Source of the DNA: Parcubacteria group bacterium GW2011_GWA2_45_30
Lineage (GTDB): Bacteria; Patescibacteriota; Minisyncoccia; Sungbacterales; HO2-52-23
Length of the DNA: 5,531 nt
NCBI GenBank assembly: GCA_001001625.1
Contig: LCKU01000045.1
Coordinates: forward strand, 1-5,531
Reading direction: 5' to 3'
The translations under genes were made by a program, and so were the position numbers. Below the pieces are notes generated by a model. That model was not told the origin of the DNA and searched no databases. It was given only the letters and a program-made list of their open reading frames with translations. Position 1 is the first letter of the stretch. Each line of letters opens with the position of its first letter. Of this stretch, positions 1 to 5,524 are shown in pieces.

Positions 1-1
1 T

Positions 2-172
2 GTTCCGTATCTTGGCTATGCGATTGAAACCGCGCGCACGACTTATGGATTTTTGGCGCTGATTATTATACCGGCCCTGATTATTGTCTGGGATCAGGCC
101 CAAAAAATCTGGGAGGAAATCAAAAAAGCCCGAAAGAATAAAGCATTAGGAATGGTGAATAATAAATCATGA
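2..172 (+). CDS. Signal peptidase I, archaeal/SipW-type (C-terminal fragment)
   Basis: This is the last 56 residues of a gene that starts before the window, read in the frame beginning at base 2 and ending at TGA 170-172. It begins VPYLGYAIETARTTYGF, then a hydrophobic segment (LALIIIPALIIVW, about residues 19-31), then a basic tail (QKIWEEIKKARKNK). The VPYxGY...TxYGF...IIIPAL pattern is the usual end of S26B signal peptidases (archaeal, eukaryotic and SipW-like). The catalytic Ser and the other active-site residues lie upstream and cannot be seen. The family are membrane proteases that remove signal peptides on the outer face of the membrane. The stop overlaps the next start as ATGA, so the two genes are probably translationally coupled. 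The next protein carries a SipW-type processing motif, which fits an enzyme-substrate pair. The family call rests on the C-terminus alone. Confidence 0.82.
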   Translation, partial: VPYLGYAIETARTTYGFLALIIIPALIIVWDQAQKIWEEIKKARKNKALGMVNNKS

Positions 173-1713
173 AAAAAACCTCGTTTAAAAAATTGAAAGA
201 CGGCTCAATTCGGATACCGATACGGGTTGTTTTGCCATCGGAGTCCAGGCATAAATGTAAAAATAAAATAGCCACGCTATTTAAAAGCGCGGCGTTGCTT
301 CTTATATTTTCCTTGAATTGGACCGGCCTTTTCGCGATAGGACAGACCCTGGCTTATTATAGCGACACCGAGGGGTCATCCGACAACGCTTTTACCGCCG
401 CTTCGCTTGATTTTGCCCTAAGTTCTTATGAATATGAAAGCCCCATAGGCCTTGACGAAACCATTTCCAAAAGTTCGGTTTTGGTCAACAGCGGCGGAAT
501 GGATTTTCAATATACTCTTGAAGCCGAAGAAATTTCCGACGAGGATAATTTTTGCGGCGCTCTTAGCATTCAGGCAAAATTAAACGGGGTTGAGAAATAT
601 GACGGCAATTTGATGTCGCTTGATGGCGCTGGAGGATTTACCGATGAGGAGAAAATGAGCTTTATTCTTACTGCCGGCAAGATGGTGGTATTAAATGAAT
701 TCCTGCCCAGGCCGGACGGCGTTGCTTACGGATTTGATTTTGGCAATGACGCAAGCGATATACCGCAAGGAGAATGGATTGAAATTTACAACAACAGCAC
801 TGAATCTATTGATGTGGCCGGCTGGTACACCCGGGACGCCACCGACGGCGAGGGCAATAAAGTGGTAATAACAGCTTTAAATACATCGCCGGCCACGACC
901 ATCATCGGAGGCAAGAGCTGGCTGGTGGTTTATATGAATAAGCCGATTCTTAATAATACCGGGGATACGGTAAGGTTGTTTGATGCGGAGAACAATCTAA
1001 TTGATTCGCATTCGTATGATGATCCCGACTTTTGTGAAATTGAGCCAAGTCCTGGAGAGGAAAATTCAACCGATGCTTCAGGAAGTTGCGGCAGTGTGCC
1101 GCCCAACAAGTCATACGCCCGGATTCCCGATGGTATCGGCGCCTGGGTTGACCCGATCCCGACTCCGGGACGAACGAATAAAATTGCGGCCGCTGAAACT
1201 GACGAGTCCTTGCCCGATAGCGTCATAAGTTTAGGCGCCGAACCTGTAATTGAAAATGCGATGCTCGAAGTAGAAAATACGACCGAACCAATGGCGGATG
1301 AACCGGAAGAATCGCTCCCAATGGCGGAAGAAGAAACCATAAGCGCACCGGAGGAAACAGTGGAGGCCTTGCCCACGGAAGAACCTATTGCGGAAGATAT
1401 AGTTTTACCGACTGATGAAAACAGCGAGACGCCGGCGGATATGAGTGAAACAATTTCTGAAGAACCCGCGGCGGTTGAAGAAGAAAATGTAACGGGGCAA
1501 ACAGAAGCGGTTGAAACAATTCCGACATCCGGAGAAACTTCTCCGGCAGAACCGGAAAATATAACAGCCGAAGAACCGCCTCAACCGCCGGAGGAAGAAG
1601 CAATTGAACCGCCTAAACCCGTAGAAATAGTTGAACCCCCCCAAGAAGAACCAACACCAGAACCCCCATTAGAACCTTCCAACGAAGGTCTAACGGGGCA
1701 AGCAACTATATGA
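169..1713 (+). CDS. Secreted SipW-type protein with TasA-like region, lamin-tail domain and acidic Pro/Glu tail
   Basis: The 514-aa product has a basic N-terminus (1-38) and a hydrophobic segment (about 39-62) ending QTLAYYSDTE. This is the signature of TasA/camelysin-type proteins cleaved by SipW-like peptidases, with the cut probably just before YYSDTE. Residues 72-168 (AFTAASLDF, then LVNSGGMDFQYTLEAE) look like a divergent TasA-like beta-sandwich. Residues 171-337 fit a lamin-tail domain: VVLNEFLP, GEWIEIYNNS, VAGWY, WLVVYMN, NNTGDTVRLFD, KSYARIPDG and WVDPIPTPG. C289 and C307 flank an insertion in it and could form a disulfide. Residues 341-514 are a low-complexity acidic Glu/Pro/Ala/Thr tail with no transmembrane helix or LPxTG motif, ending LTGQATI. 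ATG 169 is chosen because it overlaps the peptidase stop. The only Shine-Dalgarno candidate is a weak GGTGA at 154-158. The likely role is a surface or extracellular structural protein. The domain calls are from motif recognition, and the exact function is unknown. Confidence 0.85.
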   Translation: MKKTSFKKLKDGSIRIPIRVVLPSESRHKCKNKIATLFKSAALLLIFSLNWTGLFAIGQTLAYYSDTEGSSDNAFTAASLDFALSSYEYESPIGLDETISKSSVLVNSGGMDFQYTLEAEEISDEDNFCGALSIQAKLNGVEKYDGNLMSLDGAGGFTDEEKMSFILTAGKMVVLNEFLPRPDGVAYGFDFGNDASDIPQGEWIEIYNNSTESIDVAGWYTRDATDGEGNKVVITALNTSPATTIIGGKSWLVVYMNKPILNNTGDTVRLFDAENNLIDSHSYDDPDFCEIEPSPGEENSTDASGSCGSVPPNKSYARIPDGIGAWVDPIPTPGRTNKIAAAETDESLPDSVISLGAEPVIENAMLEVENTTEPMADEPEESLPMAEEETISAPEETVEALPTEEPIAEDIVLPTDENSETPADMSETISEEPAAVEEENVTGQTEAVETIPTSGETSPAEPENITAEEPPQPPEEEAIEPPKPVEIVEPPQEEPTPEPPLEPSNEGLTGQATI

Positions 1714-2912
1714 AATATATAAAATACAATTTAATATTCGCAATAACGGCGCTTCTCTGGGCTCCGTCTGTCCTGGCGGCCCCGGTTGATTTAGAGGTTG
1801 ATTTTGAAGCAACCCCGCTTTTTAACGAGGCCAATTTCCTGCCAGGATCAGAAATAAGCCGATGGGCAAAAGTAAAAAATAATACTCCGGATTCCAAGCC
1901 AATTATCGTTGAGGCGATAAACGAAAGCGACCCGGACGGACTGGCTGATGTTTTTGAAATCGGAATATACGAAAATGGGGTTTTGCGCTACGCGACCACA
2001 ACGCTCACGGCATTTTTTGGCGCGGGAGAAGTATCACTCTCGGATCTTGCGGGCGGAGGCGCCCAAACCCAATATGATTTCTTGGTGCGCTTTGTTCCGG
2101 GCACAGATAATTCTTATCAAGAAAAATCGCTTGGCTTTGATATTCTCATCGGGTTTAAGGGCGATGAAGGCGGCGGAGGAGAAAGCGAAGATGGTAGCGA
2201 AGGAGGAGGTGGTGGAGGCGGAGGCGGAGGAGGCGGTGGGGGCATTCAAGGTCTTGTCATTAATGACGAACGAGATGTGTCTGTTGAAGAAACCACGGCA
2301 ACGATAACCTGGCTTACGAGTTTTCTCTCAACCAGCCGCGTGATATATGACACGGCTTCAGGGACTTTCAATTTTTCCATATCTCCTAATTACGGATATG
2401 CCTTTTCCACACCGGAATTTGACACTCCCGCCTCAATTAGCGGCGTTACATTCCATTCAGTTGTTCTAACCGGCCTTTTGCCCGGAACCACGTATTACTA
2501 CCGTACGATTTCACACGCATCACCCGATACGGTGAGTTTTGAACGAAGCTTTACTACTTCCGGGATAAAACCGCTGATCGCATCAACAATTAACGACGCA
2601 TCATTTGCGAGCGAAGAAACCGGCGCGGGCGAACCGATGGTGGCAGGACAAAGCATTGTGGGGGAAACGGAAAGTATTGCCCTTGCCGAAACAGCGGACA
2701 AAACGGCGACGGAGAAAGTTGATTCTTCAATAAATGAGAAAAAAGACAATGCTGACATCGGAGAAAAAAATCGGGATACAGCCGCAGTAAAAACCGCCCA
2801 GGTAATTTCAGACGCTAAAATATCAGGGTGGGTGTGGGCGCTTGGCGGCATCGCAATACTTTTTATTATTGCGCTAATTTTCCGATCATATCGCAGACGA
2901 ATTCTTCCGTAA
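1710..2912 (+). CDS. Exported membrane-anchored protein with beta-sandwich, polyglycine linker and fibronectin-III-like domain
   Basis: The 400-aa product starts with a conventional Sec signal peptide (hydrophobic 8-22, likely cleavage after VLA at 23). Residues 25-150 look like a beta-sandwich: LPGSEISRWAKVKNNT resembles the 'PG-x-x-x-x-R-x-x-V-K-N' strand of TasA-like or alternate-access adhesin modules. A Gly/Glu linker follows, with 14 consecutive glycines at 165-178. Residues 181-284 resemble a fibronectin-III or phosphatase-N-like domain (ETTATITWLTS, SRVIYDT, HSVVLTGLLPGTTYYYRT, SFTT). Residues 285-370 are a hydrophilic, charged, probably disordered stalk. Residues 373-391 form a membrane helix followed by RSYRRR, a positive-inside stop-transfer. 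There are no cysteines. ATG 1710 overlaps the upstream TGA as ATGA, so translation is probably coupled; GGGG at 1695-1698 is a weak ribosome site. It is probably a surface protein anchored at its C-terminus with domains facing outward, perhaps the base or partner of the preceding secreted protein. I do not recognise a named family. Confidence 0.83.
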   Translation: MKYIKYNLIFAITALLWAPSVLAAPVDLEVDFEATPLFNEANFLPGSEISRWAKVKNNTPDSKPIIVEAINESDPDGLADVFEIGIYENGVLRYATTTLTAFFGAGEVSLSDLAGGGAQTQYDFLVRFVPGTDNSYQEKSLGFDILIGFKGDEGGGGESEDGSEGGGGGGGGGGGGGGIQGLVINDERDVSVEETTATITWLTSFLSTSRVIYDTASGTFNFSISPNYGYAFSTPEFDTPASISGVTFHSVVLTGLLPGTTYYYRTISHASPDTVSFERSFTTSGIKPLIASTINDASFASEETGAGEPMVAGQSIVGETESIALAETADKTATEKVDSSINEKKDNADIGEKNRDTAAVKTAQVISDAKISGWVWALGGIAILFIIALIFRSYRRRILP

Positions 2913-2945
2913 AAAGCGCAGTTTAATTAAACCTTTTACGAAGTA

Positions 2946-2980
2946 AAATTCCCGCGTATATACGCGGGAATTTGATTTTT
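2946..2980 (+). terminator. Rho-independent terminator ending the three-gene surface operon
   Basis: A perfect 28-bp inverted repeat spans 2946-2973 (arms AAATTCCCGCGT and ACGCGGGAATTT around an ATAT loop), followed by GATTTTT. It lies 34 bases after the TAA of the 400-aa protein gene. The A-rich left flank could also help termination from the other side, but no minus-strand gene ends here. Confidence 0.85.
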
Positions 2981-3007
2981 GTCCCAAACTATGATATACT
3001 TAAAATG
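2972..3007 (+). promoter_or_regulatory. Sigma-70-type promoter of the CAP gene, predicted leaderless
   Basis: A -35 candidate TTGATT (2972-2977) and a -10 TATACT (2995-3000, 5 of 6 consensus) are separated by exactly 17 bases. The first bases of the -35 box are also the last bases of the terminator stem. The GTG start codon at 3007 is six bases after the -10 box, where transcription should begin, so the mRNA would have little or no 5' leader. No Shine-Dalgarno sequence is present. This is read by eye from consensus, without expression data. Confidence 0.7.
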
Positions 3008-4005
3008 TGCTAAAATACTTTAAAAAATATTTAATACCTCATGCGGAAAATAAATTTCGTCCGCATATTTTTGGCGAACCGAGCGTTTTTATGCTGGCGG
3101 CAGTAATCGCCCTGCTTTTTTTTCTGCCATTTCTTCTGCGTACCGGTGATTTTTATGCGGCTATATTGCCGAAAGTATTGGTTGAGCTTGCCAATGTTGA
3201 CCGGCACACCTCCTCCCTTCCTCCTTTGGCAGTAAACCCCATACTTGAAGAAACGGCGCGGCGCAAAGCCCTTGATATGGCAGCCCAAGGATATTTTGCT
3301 CATACGTCGCCCGACGGAAAATCGCCCTGGTATTGGTTTACTGATACCGGATACCGTTTCAGTTACGCGGGCGAAAATCTTGCGGTTAATTTCACCGATT
3401 CCTTGGATGTGGAACGCGCCTGGATGAATTCTCCGGGACACCGCGCCAATATCTTAAACGGCAATTTCACCGAAATCGGCATTGCCACGTCCCGTGGCAT
3501 ATATCAGGGACGCGACACAATTTTTGTGGTACAAATGTTCGGGAAACCGGTACGAAGCGCAATGCTTGCTTCGCAAACCATTCCGGCGCCAAAACCAGCA
3601 CCTTCACCAAAGCCGGCGCCTCCGGCCGCTCCCCCATCTCCAGTAACTCCTCCGGCAGTTGCCGCCGCGCATTTGGAAACCATAGAGGAGAACGAGATGT
3701 TTGTCGCCGTAAAAAATATAGATGCGACTGAAAATACGCCGGAATCGGAAATTGCGCCTCCCGCATTTGACGCACGCGCCATAACACTTCTTGAAAAACT
3801 TTTCACCTCGCCACGCCATTTAACCTACGCCATATATATAATTCTCGGCGGCTTGATTTTCTTCTCGCTCATGTTGACCCTATTTTTGGAGATTGAGAAG
3901 CGCCATCCGCGCCACATTGCCTATGCCACGTTTCTCCTGCTTCTTTTAGCCGGAAGCGTTTATTATGCCAATACGGCTGAAATTTTCCGGTTATTGGTGA
4001 TCTAA
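3007..4005 (+). CDS. Membrane-tethered CAP-domain (SCP/PR1-like, YkwD-type) protein
   Basis: The 332-aa product has a short basic N-terminus with a PHAENKFRPH segment and a membrane helix at about 27-45. A CAP domain spans about 57-181: LVELANVDR, LPPLAVNPILEETARRKALDMA, YFAHTSPDG, SYAGENLAV, AWMNSPGHRANILN, FTEIGIA and FVVQMFGKP. The usual CAP residues are present: H99 (AHTSP), E123 (GENLA) and H145 (GHRANIL). A Pro/Ala linker (192-217) follows, then a stretch without recognised domain and two C-terminal membrane helices (about 273-294 and 304-320). Bacterial CAP proteins are extracellular, but their activity is mostly unknown. Here the domain should face outside while tied to the membrane at both ends. 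The GTG start at 3007 is favoured over ATG 3091 because the sequence before the first helix resembles the N-terminus I recall from CPR homologues, and because the promoter places transcription at this codon. It appears to be a single-gene unit between two terminators. Confidence 0.9.
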   Translation: MLKYFKKYLIPHAENKFRPHIFGEPSVFMLAAVIALLFFLPFLLRTGDFYAAILPKVLVELANVDRHTSSLPPLAVNPILEETARRKALDMAAQGYFAHTSPDGKSPWYWFTDTGYRFSYAGENLAVNFTDSLDVERAWMNSPGHRANILNGNFTEIGIATSRGIYQGRDTIFVVQMFGKPVRSAMLASQTIPAPKPAPSPKPAPPAAPPSPVTPPAVAAAHLETIEENEMFVAVKNIDATENTPESEIAPPAFDARAITLLEKLFTSPRHLTYAIYIILGGLIFFSLMLTLFLEIEKRHPRHIAYATFLLLLLAGSVYYANTAEIFRLLVI

Positions 4006-4020
4006 AACATACGATTTTAC

Positions 4021-4070
4021 ATACAAAAATCATTCCGACATTCTTGAGAATGTTGGAATGATTTTTGTGT
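4021..4070 (+). terminator. Long hairpin terminator after the CAP gene
   Basis: An almost complete 23-bp stem around a TTGA loop (4044-4047) pairs 4021-4043 with 4048-4070. The left arm contains ACAAAAATCATTCC and the right arm GGAATGATTTTTGTGT. Its two imperfect pairs (4037/4054 and 4022/4069) are G-U wobbles in + strand RNA but C-A mismatches in minus-strand RNA, so the structure suits rightward transcripts best. It starts 15 bases after the CAP stop codon. Confidence 0.8.
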
Positions 4071-4100
4071 ACACTTTCGCATACTACTGTTTGGCATCTG

Positions 4101-4137
4101 ATGACGCGAAATAAAAGCTATGGTAATATTAGATGTA
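4101..4137 (+). promoter_or_regulatory. Extended -10 promoter of the HPS-like gene, predicted leaderless
   Basis: The extended -10 motif TGGTAATAT (4121-4129) has a -35 candidate ATGACG (4101-4106, 4 of 6 consensus) at exactly 17-base spacing. The ATG at 4137 is seven bases downstream of the -10 box, so transcription should start at or next to the start codon. There is no Shine-Dalgarno sequence. The boxes are weak individually; the spacing and the TGn extension support the call. Confidence 0.6.
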
Positions 4138-5060
4138 TGAGTCATCGAATCAAATCAATATTAAACCGTAAAAAATGCTATTTGCAGATTGCCTTGAACA
4201 GTACACTTGAAGACGCTAAAGGAATTATAGAACAATTGCCCTTGAGCGATAGAATTATCGTGGAAGCCGGAACTCCGTTAATTAAACGCTATGGCGCCGG
4301 CGGAATCAGGCAGATTTACCAATGGTATGCCGAGCATGTGGAGGGAAGCGGAATTTTACCGTATGTGGTCGCGGATTTAAAAACCATGGATCGGGGTGAG
4401 ACCGAGGTTGAGCTTGCGGCAGACGCCGGAGCAAGCGCCGCCATTGCGTTGGGAAGCGCGCCCCTTGAGACACTTAATGCGTTTATGGCTGATTGCGAAG
4501 CACGCGGGATTGACGCCATGCTTGACATGATGAACGTGGAATTTCCGCTAACCATTTTGCGAGCGCTTAAAAAAATACCTCCGGTGGTAATTTTGCACCG
4601 CGGCGTGGACGAAGAGCAATTTAACCGGGAAAAACAAATCCCGCTTCACGAAATCCGGCGCATCAAAGGGAATTATGACATCATGATTTCAATCGCCGGC
4701 GGAGATACCATCCGGGAAGTTCAGCGATCCATATTTAACGATGCGGATATTGTAATTATCTGGAAATCGGTATTTCACTCTTTCAGAAATTGCGAAAGCG
4801 ATTTAATTCCCTCAAAAAATTCTATGGGAAGCGCGAAGATGACCGTTTTGGACGGATCAGGATTTATCTTTTCAATTGTCTGCAAAGTCCTCATGGAAAG
4901 GCCGCCCGGGATCGCACTTAATCGCTCGGCCGCTTGCGCAAGCCGTTCCGCGGCCGTATATTCTCCCTCTGCCCTGATAATAACGGCGCGCCGCTCCCGT
5001 TCGGATTCGGCTTGTTTGGCCATAACACGCTTCATATCAGCCGGAAGTTCAATATCCTGA
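4137..5060 (+). CDS. 3-hexulose-6-phosphate synthase-like enzyme (OMP decarboxylase/HUMPS superfamily), probably frameshifted
   Basis: The literal frame gives 307 aa from ATG 4137. Residues 17-208 form a TIM-barrel of the 3-hexulose-6-phosphate synthase / 3-keto-gulonate-6-phosphate decarboxylase type: LQIALN, IIVEAGTPLIK, VVADLKTMDRGETE with the D-x-K-x-x-D catalytic set (D80, K82, D85), MLDMMNV, ILHRGVDEEQ, ISIAGGDT and ADIVII. DMMNV and EAGTPLIK favour HPS, which condenses formaldehyde with ribulose-5-phosphate or runs in reverse to supply ribulose-5-phosphate. The first-strand Asp (ALD in most relatives) is Asn21 here. Family members are about 210-220 aa. After residue 208 the frame continues with about 100 residues that are only the antisense of the convergent SPFH gene. 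The +1 frame instead gives GNRYFTLSEIAKAI and a stop at 4806, a better C-terminus (about 222 aa in total). The gene is therefore either frameshifted or contains a sequencing error. The start rests on promoter placement; a TTG at 4065 lies inside the terminator. Confidence 0.78.
   Translation: MSHRIKSILNRKKCYLQIALNSTLEDAKGIIEQLPLSDRIIVEAGTPLIKRYGAGGIRQIYQWYAEHVEGSGILPYVVADLKTMDRGETEVELAADAGASAAIALGSAPLETLNAFMADCEARGIDAMLDMMNVEFPLTILRALKKIPPVVILHRGVDEEQFNREKQIPLHEIRRIKGNYDIMISIAGGDTIREVQRSIFNDADIVIIWKSVFHSFRNCESDLIPSKNSMGSAKMTVLDGSGFIFSIVCKVLMERPPGIALNRSAACASRSAAVYSPSALIITARRSRSDSACLAITRFISAGSSIS
4756..4806 (+). other. Likely native C-terminal end of the HPS-like gene in the shifted frame
   Basis: If one base is skipped between 4755 and 4761 (for example T4761), ADIVII continues as GNRYFTLSEIAKAI and stops at TAA 4804-4806. 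The last strand and helix of archaeal HPS proteins, as I recall them, read like VGRYITQSKDIERA, with the phosphate-binding Gly-Arg right after the strand. The shifted frame restores a G-x-R-Y-x-T-x-S pattern at that place, with one extra residue (Asn). The shifted frame would overlap the SPFH gene tail to tail by 32 bases (4775-4806). Confidence 0.6.
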
Positions 5061-5524
5061 ATTTTTATATCCGTAACATTCAAACCCCAGGCCTTAGTTG
5101 CTTCATCAACATTTTGTTTGATATCCTGCGCAATTTTTTCCCGCTCTGATAGCAGCGAATCAAGTTCAATGCCGCCGATGACATCGCGAAGCGCCGCCTG
5201 CGCGTAATTAGACACGGCGGTAGTATAGTCCTGGATATTCAAGATTGCGTTTTCCGCAGATTCAATGTTGAAATAAACCACCGCATTAATTCCCACCGGA
5301 ACATTATCTTTAGTAATTGCTTCCTGTTGCGGGATGTCAATTGTGGTAATTCGCATATCAATTTTTATCATCCGCTGTACGCCAATTAAAACCCAGGTGA
5401 GACCGGGCTGGCGCGTGCTTGTATATTTTCCAAGCGTAAGCACAACTCCCCGCTCATATTGATCCACTATCTTAAGGCCCGAGAGCAGTAAAATTATGAC
5501 AAGCAAAAGAAAAAGCCACACCAC
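4775..5524 (-). CDS. SPFH-domain membrane protein (stomatin/prohibitin, slipin type)
   Basis: The 249-aa product has one N-terminal membrane helix (2-16), then an SPFH/Band 7 domain: IVDQYERGVVLTLGKY, RQPGLTWVLIGVQ, RMIKIDMRITTIDIPQQEAITKDNVPVGINAVVYF, ALRDVIGGIELDSLLSEREKI, WGLNVTDIKIQDIELP. An alanine/glutamate-rich coiled coil follows (about 163-205, MKRVMAKQAESERERRA, AEGEYTAAERLAQAAE). The C-terminus TVIFALPIEFF is typical of slipins. These proteins assemble into rings or cages at membranes and are often partnered by an NfeD-type protease. No partner is visible here, but the upstream side is outside the window. The start shown is GTG 5524-5522. The frame stays open to the window edge (T-L-V-V-W), so the true start could be a few codons further out. 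The gene is convergent with the HPS-like gene, and its TGA (4777-4775) lies inside the end of that gene. Confidence 0.92.
   Translation of the reverse strand: MVWLFLLLVIILLLSGLKIVDQYERGVVLTLGKYTSTRQPGLTWVLIGVQRMIKIDMRITTIDIPQQEAITKDNVPVGINAVVYFNIESAENAILNIQDYTTAVSNYAQAALRDVIGGIELDSLLSEREKIAQDIKQNVDEATKAWGLNVTDIKIQDIELPADMKRVMAKQAESERERRAVIIRAEGEYTAAERLAQAAERLSAIPGGLSMRTLQTIEKINPDPSKTVIFALPIEFFEGIKSLSQFLKE

Noticed and set aside
930..1376. Minus-strand open frame of 148 codons
   Set aside because: It lies wholly opposite the lamin-tail/acidic gene. Its product is serine-rich low complexity and mirrors Glu/Gly codons of the + strand gene.
1385..1644. Overlapping minus-strand frames opposite the acidic tail, one rich in Phe and Arg
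   Set aside because: They are antisense readings of GAA/GAG and CCG codons, with no start signals or motifs.
3031..3819. Several minus-strand frames opposite the CAP gene
   Set aside because: The + strand frame encodes a clear CAP domain, and the antisense products show no domain or promoter.
4065..4136. Upstream TTG start for the HPS-like gene, adding 24 residues
   Set aside because: The codon sits inside the right arm of the CAP terminator hairpin and before the promoter. The extra residues have no family resemblance, and ATG 4137 fits the -10 box position.
4760..4810. Third reading frame after ADIVII (W-I-G-I-S-L-F-Q-K-L) as the native HPS end
   Set aside because: It lacks the Gly-Arg phosphate motif at the proper position and needs a two-base change, so the +1 frame is the simpler fit.
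4807..5060. C-terminal extension of the HPS-like protein as a real extra domain
   Set aside because: It is exactly antisense to a well-conserved SPFH reading frame and is rich in Ser, Arg and Ala as antisense translations often are, with no recognisable motif.
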